Source: Symbiodinium natans
Lineage: Eukaryota > Sar > Dinophyceae > Suessiales > Symbiodiniaceae
Direction: 5' to 3'
NCBI GenBank assembly: GCA_905221605.1
Contig: CAJNDS010000513.1
Coordinates: 834,682-898,681, forward strand
Length of the DNA stretch: 64,000 bases
Part shown: in pieces, positions 56,761 through 64,000 of the stretch
How positions within the stretch are numbered: position 1 is the first letter of the stretch
How the letters are laid out: each line of letters starts with the position of its first letter
The notes under the pieces: generated by a model
Told to the model about the DNA's origin: nothing
What the model saw: only the letters and a program-made list of their open reading frames with translations
Databases searched by the model: none
Translations under genes and position numbers: made by a program

Positions 56761-57040
56761 GGGCAACAGAGGGCTAGTCCCAAGAGCAAGAATGGTGGGT
56801 CTTAGCACCCGTGTGGCCCGAGGTGGGGCCTAATGGAGGTCCTCCGGACCGCAATAGAGGCCTTAGCGCCAATGGAATTTTATGGATGGATTGGCGATGC
56901 TCGGCTCCTTATTCAGCTTTAACCTTTTTTTTTTAGTTGCTAGGATCTGTGTGACGCCATGTCTTCTTTCACTTTCCCGTTGTCGGAAGTACCGCATGTT
57001 TGGGGCTGTCCCCTCTGACCGAGGGGCGTGTGTGTGTGTG

Positions 57041-57372
57041 CACCCTGATTCTAAGCTAAGGGTTTTGGAAAGTCTCTGAGGCTTGGCCGGACATTTCGTA
57101 TAGAAGACTGACGGTGAATGTGTTTTGTGCAGGGGGGCAAGGGCTCCAGTGACTAGCCTTGCCCAACGAAGCCAAGTCATTGGAGTGGATGCAGTGGCTG
57201 ATCACCACTGCGTACCTGCAATCGAAAGGCCACCCCAAAGTACCCTTAAAGTTGTTTGCTGCCACAGTGGCCGGCAGATAGATGGATCAGGTTTTTCGTG
57301 TAAGGCCACAATTTCGTCACCATGCATAAGATCTTCGGACAGGGAAGCCAGTGAGAGTTTACTCTCTTATCT
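57041..57372 (+). repeat. 332-base direct duplication, copy 2
   Basis: Offset exactly 789 bases from copy 1. Both sides of this copy are (GT)n-like, and copy 1 has (GT)n on its left. The reading frame across the duplicated segment stays open in both copies. Confidence 0.93.
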
Positions 57373-57639
57373 GTGTGTGCGTGTTTGTGTGTGTGTGTTG
57401 TTACTTACTTTTAGGATAAAAGCCCAAAGCCGGACCACTCGTGGATTCTGTTGTCCCAACAGAAGTTGCAGCTCTGCAGGCATAAGAAGAGCTTGACTCG
57501 CCCCAGCCAGGGTGGTTTTGTTTTCACATCCCGGTCCGCACCTTGGACTTGGGATATCCTGCCCCCTCCTCCTCGTCCTCCAACAGCAAAAGCAGCAAAC
57601 AACTTGGCTACTAGTAGGGAGTGATCTCATGTTTTGTGT

Positions 57640-57785
57640 CAAAACTTGTGCTGTTGCTGGTGCTACTTGTTCTGCATGTGTTTATGCTACTGTTTGGTGC
57701 TTCTGTTTGTGCTATTTCTGGTGCTACCTTGTCTGCTCCTGTTTCTGCTGTTTCTGGTGCTGCTTTTTCAGCTCCCTTAAGCCAT
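57640..57785. repeat. Decayed short-period repeat (tgctgtttctggtgctac family)
   Basis: Words like tgtgctatttctggtgctac recur with a period near 18 bases for about 140 bases, with substitutions in each copy. It translates as a low-complexity Ala/Val/Ser/Cys stretch and is probably not coding. Confidence 0.6.
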
Positions 57786-57952
57786 GCATGGATTGCCGCG
57801 GGCCAAGGTGGTTCGAACTTCTGGTGTTCTTCGGTGTCTGTGCGATGTATACAAGCTTCTCTACCTCTTACATCCTCTTACTAGGGTGAGGAAGCTTGCG
57901 TTGCGCGGCTCTGTAGAGTCCCCGGCCGGGAGCGAGGAGAGGTCGGGTCTCA

Positions 57953-58705
57953 TTGTCAACGCTTGCGCGCGCGCCGCCTCGTCAGCCGGGCCGGCAGCAT
58001 ATTTCTGGCAGGCCGACAGGCGGGACCCCCCACGGCATCGGTTTGCAGCTCCTCCAAGCGGTGGGGGGGGTTTTAGGGGGGGCAGCCCAGCTACAGAAAC
58101 GACCGACACGCCAGACCCAAGAAACTGTAGATTATCCGAGGAAGCCCGATCCTCCGAGGCCAAACGTCACTGTGGTTGATGGAGCCGAGGAGGACGAAGC
58201 ATCGGTCGAAGCTCTGGCGCCGCCGCGCTTGGAGTTTGAGGGCTTTGGAAGGTTTGAGCTGCCGACCGACCCCAACAGCCGACAAGAACTCCGCGCAGCA
58301 ACAGCAAAAAGACATCACCTATCCCACAGCAAAACCAACTCGCAGCACCAGCAAAAAGGCCGTGCTTGTGGTAACAACAAAATCTCCGCAGCAGCAAAAC
58401 AATTACCTCACCGCCCACTCACGCCCGCAGCAACAGCAACGTGTCTTGGGTTTCGTGTCTGGGGTTCAGGGGTGTGTTGTTGTTGCTTAGGGCTTCGACT
58501 GTGCGTGCTCCGGACTCACAGAGTTCAAGTGGGTGTCCCTCTGTTTGCAGAACTCGCCGCAAGACCGACGGTGCTTGAAAGAGGTCCTGGCGACTTGAGA
58601 AACAGCTGGACTCGTCCCAAGCACAGTTCCGGGGTGCACGATCTCTTTTGGGTTCTGACGCAGCTAGATGCTGTCACAACCGGCCGCAGTGCTGCCCTGA
58701 TTTAA
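57953..58705 (+). CDS. Hypothetical exon, 250-residue open frame
   Basis: The longest frame in the right half of the window that is not made of simple repeats. The middle part, for example RPNVTVVDGAEEDEASVEAL and PPRLEFEGFGRFELPTDPNS, is acidic and protein-like; a Gln/Lys-rich stretch follows. An alternative frame is open over the Gln-rich part. No family is recognised. The real exon is probably shorter, perhaps about 58050-58330. Confidence 0.35.
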   Translation: MSTLARAPPRQPGRQHISGRPTGGTPHGIGLQLLQAVGGVLGGAAQLQKRPTRQTQETVDYPRKPDPPRPNVTVVDGAEEDEASVEALAPPRLEFEGFGRFELPTDPNSRQELRAATAKRHHLSHSKTNSQHQQKGRACGNNKISAAAKQLPHRPLTPAATATCLGFRVWGSGVCCCCLGLRLCVLRTHRVQVGVPLFAELAARPTVLERGPGDLRNSWTRPKHSSGVHDLFWVLTQLDAVTTGRSAALI

Positions 58706-60880
58706 AGGTCCTTGCTCTGGCACTAACGTTTCTCCTACCTCGCCTGCCTGCTGAGCTCGTAGCATCCGCAGCGTCCATCTTCCTCACCAAACATCATGCT
58801 GTCATTCCTGTGTTTGAAAGTTTCCGCAGCGTGCTGCTGGGTTGCTTTTCTATGCAGCGCATCTGCGTCCGACACTATACCAGGAGTGGCACTGAGCTTC
58901 CGCGTTTTCGGCCAGCGAAACAGCCACAAGCAGATGAGAAGCATCGCAAGTTTGTGGCTTTAGCCGTCATCCGCAAGCCCAACTCTCTGACCGTAGACTC
59001 AACACCTGGACATGCCCACCATGCTTGGCCTTCAAAGGCCCGAAAGCCTAAGCCCTCAAGCCACCTGAAGCTCGCAATCATGACCCTCTGAATGTTAAAC
59101 CCTAAAGTTCCTAAAGCCCAAGGCCTTGTCATCCCAAGTTGATTCTTCGTGGTTTGGGGTGGTCTGGGCAGGCTTTCTGCTGGAAACTAGTGTGCGGCCG
59201 TGTGGATTTCCGTGTACGTGTGCTCCTCGAGTGGAGGTGCTTGATGACCCCTCCACTGATGCAGCCGACGACCACTGGCTGCATCCATGCGCCTGTGCTT
59301 CTCCGACGCATCGGGTATAAATGTTGGGGGGGGGGGGGGGGGGCCTAAACCCCTGCAGCCCTACGACATCCTGGAACGCTAAACCGCTCAACTCCGAACG
59401 TCGTCTTCCGGCCTTCGGGGGTTTCGGGAGTCGGGTCGCAGCTTCTGGGGGTTCCGGGGGTTCCGGGGATTCGAAAAGGACGTAGGACCTGCATACCGAA
59501 CCTCAGTACTGTCGAAGCCTGAGGAACTACATGTAGCTACTTTGAATTACTTCTTGGGCATAAAACCTGCACGTCACTACTTTTTCAGGCTCCAAGATTA
59601 CTCGCTACCTCGGCCCTCGTCAACACGACAAGCACCATGAGAAACGTAGGCCACCACAGCGTACCTTTCTGATGCTTCCTTCGATTCTTTAAGGAGACGC
59701 CTGCGAAAGTTCCAAGGTGGCATGCGAAGTTGAACGCAGCACCCTACACCCTTGACCCGTCAACGCAGGTACAAGGCGACAACTCAATGCCCAGACCCAA
59801 CGCAACTGCTTATAGGTTTCCAAGCCCAACCATCGATGAATGCAAAACGCTACACAACACTTTGGCAGAACCTGCTGACAACCACTGTAAAATTCCGTAA
59901 AACCCCACAACCATCATCAAATACCATCAAGCACTACAAAGACCCTCAAAAGCGCCCGATACCCTTGTAAAATTCGTTCAAGCATGGTACAGCCCTCTGA
60001 AGCCCTTTTCAGGCATCAAGCATCAGATCCGCTCCTTCGGCACCCGACGCTCCCTCTTGTTTTGCTTCCCGAGGCTCCACCTGGCTGGGGCTCCTTGCCG
60101 CCTGTTGCGGGTGCCTTGGGCCGAAGTTTCGCAGGTTTCGGGGCTTTCGCGAAAGCCTTGTAGGGTGTGGGAGTTTAGGGTTTAGGGGGAGGCCAGGAGT
60201 GAAGGGGCGTGCAGGGTGTGGTAGTTTGGGGCTTATTTTAGGTCTAAGCTGAGTGCTGGGAGTTGGGGCTTCGAGAGCTCCCACTCGAAGTGATGCGGAT
60301 CAAGGACCAGCCCCACCACCACAGACACTTGACAGACAGAGATCAACCTCGGCTACGCTAGGGTGAGCTGCGAGGAGCCAGCGAGGGTTCTTCGTGAGAC
60401 GCCGAGTGATGAAGGCAGAAGATGGCAAAATCGTTTTTCCTGCTGGAGCAGCCACGGCAGCTGCCGAGGCACACTTTCGTGCGGCCGATTCAACGGCTTG
60501 GGAGACATCAGGACGTGCGTGAAGGAGTAGACGGTTTGTTCATGTAGTTTGAAGTGATTCCCTATGTAGTGTCGTAGGCCTTTCAACGATACTTCTGTGA
60601 ACCACCCTGACAGACGATGAGGACCCTAGTTCTTCAGTTCGGAAGTCCTGGTTGCTGCTGTCAGCAGATGCTCAAGACACAGCTGAGCATCAACACAGCG
60701 GACAGTCTTTGTGAAGGCCTAGGGCATCGCAGACGTAAAGGCTCTCAGTGAGTAAGACCTTTCGTGGAGTGCATTTTGGAAGCAGTTCGAGCGATTGCAC
60801 TTCATAAGACATGGCCCGGCCTGATGACTCAGCACCTCCTGCAACCTCCGCCCCAAGCCCTAATCCCTCTTGTGCAGCTC
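58706..60880. other. No supported gene
   Basis: Frames such as 58648-59091 are open but unrecognised. A run of 15 or more G lies at about 59328-59343. The sequence at 59100-59470 and 60130-60240 is telomere-like. The tract 59690-60000 is C-rich decayed text (ccctcaaaagcgccc, aaaaccccacaacc). Confidence 0.4.
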
Positions 60881-63380
60881 AGGTGAGACTGTGAGCGCTA
60901 TCCCCGCCGGCAGCAACAATGAGTTCTGGTCAGAACCCGCAGTCATTGCCAGGAGCTGAGCTTTGTCGGAATGTCGAGGGTTTAGGGCTTTCGGGTTCGA
61001 TGCTCAAACCCTAAACTCTGAAACATAAATCCGAAGCCCTTGAGGGATGACTTTGGGTTCAGGGCTTTAGGGCTCACTTGGGGGCAGCAGAGGGTCCGAA
61101 ACCATTCGCACTCAACAGCCCTCTTGGCCTCTATGGCTAGTCGGGTGGCAAGAAAACCCCTGAAGCCACCGAAATGCCGAAGCTCCATAAGCCCTAAGCC
61201 TTCAACCCTAAATGCTGAACTTATCCCCAAACCCTTTTGCGCACCAAACTTGAAGATGTTTTCGGGTGTCCGGTCGTCGGTACACCGAGTTACCAGTTGA
61301 CAGGGCGCAGTACCCTCCACTTCCGTTTCGACGTTGGGCACGTCCTACTGCCTGACAATCGCGTTTGCTATGGTCTCTCCTGCAGCCATCTTGAACCTCC
61401 TGATCCTCTGCAACCCCCAACCCTGAATCCTTGCCTGCCGTGTGCGAGTGCGAGAGTCGAAGCCCTGAAGCCCTGAAACCCGAAACCCTAATCTCGAGAC
61501 CCCAACTCGTGAACATTCCTGAACCCTAAACTTGACTCTCTAGACCCTGATTGGAAACCTTGAGGTGGACGGCCAGTTCGCATGCGAGCAGGAGAATCTT
61601 GGTGCAGGTTTTGGTAAGGACTGGGGTGCCCACAATGGTAGGGATCATCTCAAGGAATCCCAGCATGAGCTTCTTACAAGGGTCCTGTAAGTTTATAAAC
61701 GGCTTTTAGCAAGAACTTCAAATCAGGGCTTTGTATGGGTTTCCTGAAATAAGGGGTACGTACCTTATTCATCCTACCTTGCTTTCACACTGACGTGGGT
61801 TTACACATCAACCCTGAGCTGGAAGGAAGTGCACTGTAGCAGCTTGTGCCTTCTGCTGCCCGTGAGTACTCCCGCCAAGCTTCAGTCCAGCTGCTGACTG
61901 CTTCCAGGTACCTTGTGGAGGTGACCATGGAGACAGAGAGCGATGGCCGTCGTGGTGCAATGAGCGGTTTCGCGGTTTGTTGTGGTGGGTATTGCTGACT
62001 CCTTGCGAGAAAAAGACTCTTCTCGGAATACCTCCTTCAATCCTCACTGAGGAAGGGGTAAAAATTGTCAGTGGAGGGGAGTGTATGAAACAAGGGCCTA
62101 CAATCTACAAGTAAACGCTAGACTCACGACCCTTTAACATCCCCTACTACCATACATAAGCATTGTACAAAACCAATCCAAGGGCCTGTTCGATATAACC
62201 CCGAGAAAACCTTTAGTAAACCCACAAACTACTGAGAGGCACTCAACCCTCAAGGATCGTTTTCTTCGGTAAGCGCTTTCGCCTACTGGCTTGTCGTACC
62301 TCGTGCCAAATAGCGATTGGCAAGAAGATTCAAGGGATCATAAACATCAAACACACAGCGGGTTCCAGTGACACCTGGAACACATGATCGCTGCAGACTG
62401 TTTTTAATCAAAAACAGCCTACTACCATACATAAGCATTGTACAAAACCAATCCAAGGGCCTGTTCGATATAACCCCGAGAAAACCTTTAGTAAACTCGA
62501 CAGCCCTGCAACGCTCAGTGAATCACCGGGTTTCGGGGTGTGCAAGCAGCCGAGGCCTGGACCCAGGCAACTGCCGAACGCGCTGCCTGTCGCAAGAGTG
62601 CCCCTACTTCTGGGAAGGCCAGTTCCGAGGTTTTTAAGGATTTGGAGCTTTGGGATTTTACGTTTTCGCGTGTTAGGGCTTAGGGCTCGCGGGTTTGGTT
62701 GCGGGTGTTCGGGTTTAGGCTTTGGGTGCTATGGTTTGAGAGCGGATGAAGGCCTACGCAGGCTTTGATTGCTGTGACCATCGCACCCTGAAGTCTAAAG
62801 CAGACAAACGCAAATGCCAAGCGATCATGTAGAAATGCTTGCAGAACCTCGACAGGCACTACTACTTTATGTGCAAGGCCCTGATACCTGATGTAAGGTT
62901 TAGGCCTTAATTAGTGGTGTTGAAGAGGTGCATCCCTGGCATGTGCTTTGTGATGCTATCCGCATGCTTGTGATCCTGGATACTCTTGCAAGGGTGTCAG
63001 GCGTTCAGGTCAGCTGCAAAAACTTACACAGTACTTGGCACTCATAGAAATTGCAGGCTAAAGCGGCACCCTATGGAGGCGAGGTTTATGACCCTAAGCC
63101 CCAAGCCTAAATCCAAATGCGTTTCCTGTGCGAACTCTGGGTCAGGACCCCCCACTGTTGTGACACAGCATCCTTTGATTCGTCTCAATCATCCCGAATT
63201 GTTACCCTGCCTTCCGCATCCCAACATCAGTTTGCACCCCGCCAAAACCCTACACTTGCAACATCTTGCAACTCGAAGCTGCAAAGCCCAGACTGGGCAG
63301 GGGAAGTCATGTCGACAAAGCAGTGCCGCATCTACAGCCAGTGCACGGAGCTGGCGGGGGATCCCAACTTGGGTAGGGGC
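60880..63380 (+). CDS. Candidate Cys-containing exons at the right end
   Basis: About 60885-60945: GETVSAIPAGSNNEFWSEPA after cag|G. About 61262-61385: GCPVVGTPSYQLTGRSTLHF then RFDVGHVLLPDNRVCYGLSC. About 61562-61610: LEVDGQFACEQENLGAGFG. About 62533-62632: GCASSRGLDPGNCRTRC then LSQECPYFWEGQF. About 63302-63376: EVMSTKQCRIYSQCTELAGD. Spacing of a kilobase or less and the shared + strand suggest one gene running out of the window. No domain is named with confidence. Confidence 0.4.
62143..62221 (+). repeat. 79-base direct repeat, copy 1
   Basis: Identical, as far as I can read, to 62418-62496: it begins cctactaccatacataagc and ends cctttagtaaac. The period is 275 bases. It lies in non-coding DNA between candidate exons. 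Confidence 0.9.
62418..62496 (+). repeat. 79-base direct repeat, copy 2
   Basis: Second copy of the element at 62143-62221. The sequences on either side of the two copies are different, so this is a dispersed duplication and not a tandem array. Confidence 0.9.
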
Positions 63381-63829
63381 TGGCCTCAGACACAGCGGCA
63401 ACTTCGTGTTTTGGGCCTGCAGGATGCTGGCCTCAGTTTCGTAATCGTCTTATACCTTCCTTTCTCAAAACATCTCAAAACCTTTAACATCTCAAAACCT
63501 CTTACTTGTAGCCCCAAACCCCAATACGTCAACCCTTGCATCGAGAACCCCTATACTTTTAACAACGCTGGCTGACTCCGATCTTTCCCGAAAAGTTTTT
63601 TTGCAGAGTTTTGAGTGCCTCGGGTGGTCGAGATTCTGCCGTGGACTGGTTGAGGTCGAGATTTTGTGTGACTGTCCCAGTAGACCAGAGAAGAGGCATC
63701 CCGAAGCGGTGTCGGTTGTGCGGGTTCCCTAGGGCCCGAGGTGTTTGTCTGGCACATGCTGCGCGGTCCACGAAGCCCTTAACCCGAAACCATAAAAGTG
63801 CAAAGCCCCAACCCAGAAAGGTTCCGTGC

Positions 63830-64000
63830 CGATGATCTTCGTGCGATCATGACGACGTTTTTCTCATGATTATTGCTGGTGAATGGTGATGCCAAGGATA
63901 CTGTTGATGGTGGTGGCAGCGATGGTGATGACTATAATCACTATCGAAATCACAGATCACAGTCATCATCATCACGATCGTCCTCGTCCTCGTCCTCGTT
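63830..64000. repeat. Decayed GAT/ATC patch at the window edge
   Basis: The last 170 bases are imperfect gatgatg, ggtggtg and atcatc words ending in (CTCGTC)n. The patch runs out of the window. Confidence 0.75.

Overview
The window is nuclear DNA of a eukaryote, very probably a dinoflagellate. The decisive evidence is the splicing. Three multi-exon genes can be rebuilt by eye, all on the + strand. The 33 introns I could fix by reading frame and protein family use GT (13), GC (8) and GA (12) donors with AG acceptors, and 28 of the 33 acceptors are followed by G. That GT/GC/GA pattern with AG|G is the known dinoflagellate habit. The threonine-rich and cysteine-rich secreted proteins, same-strand gene order and abundant simple repeats fit as well. 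I cannot name a genus; a Suessiales/Symbiodiniaceae relative is only a guess.

Layout. 1-4058: no gene that I can support. 4059-8829: a mitochondrial-carrier-family gene (phosphate-carrier type) with about 180 extra N-terminal residues, 12 visible exons. 8830-9435: about 600 bases of spacer. 9436-15402: a complete 14-exon fatty acyl-CoA reductase of 553 residues, whose intron 11 holds an 875-base TG array. 15403-17526: spacer with microsatellites and a weak minus-strand reading frame. 17527-30642: a large secreted or wall protein with glycine-rich repeats, a von Willebrand D-like domain, Cys-rich segments and a threonine-rich mucin-like C-terminus; one intron contains about 2.6 kb of trinucleotide arrays. 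33.8-63.4 kb: a long series of short, Cys-containing + strand exon candidates, probably one or more giant extracellular proteins, which I cannot join confidently.

The base sequence changes character near 16.2 kb. Upstream, introns are ordinary. Downstream, nearly all non-coding DNA is decayed telomere-like text (GGGTTTAGGG or CCCTAAACCC, switching strand), with patches of TACTATA-like and GATGAT-like text, a decayed 70-base satellite at 44.0-44.8 kb, and a nearly perfect 332-base direct duplication at 56.3/57.0 kb. One GA-AG intron (29062-29238) is bordered by an exact 14-base direct repeat, the footprint expected of an inserted intron (introner).

The genes have no obvious shared pathway. 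The reductase makes fatty alcohols for waxes or ether lipids, the carrier belongs to organelle transport, and the large proteins look extracellular.
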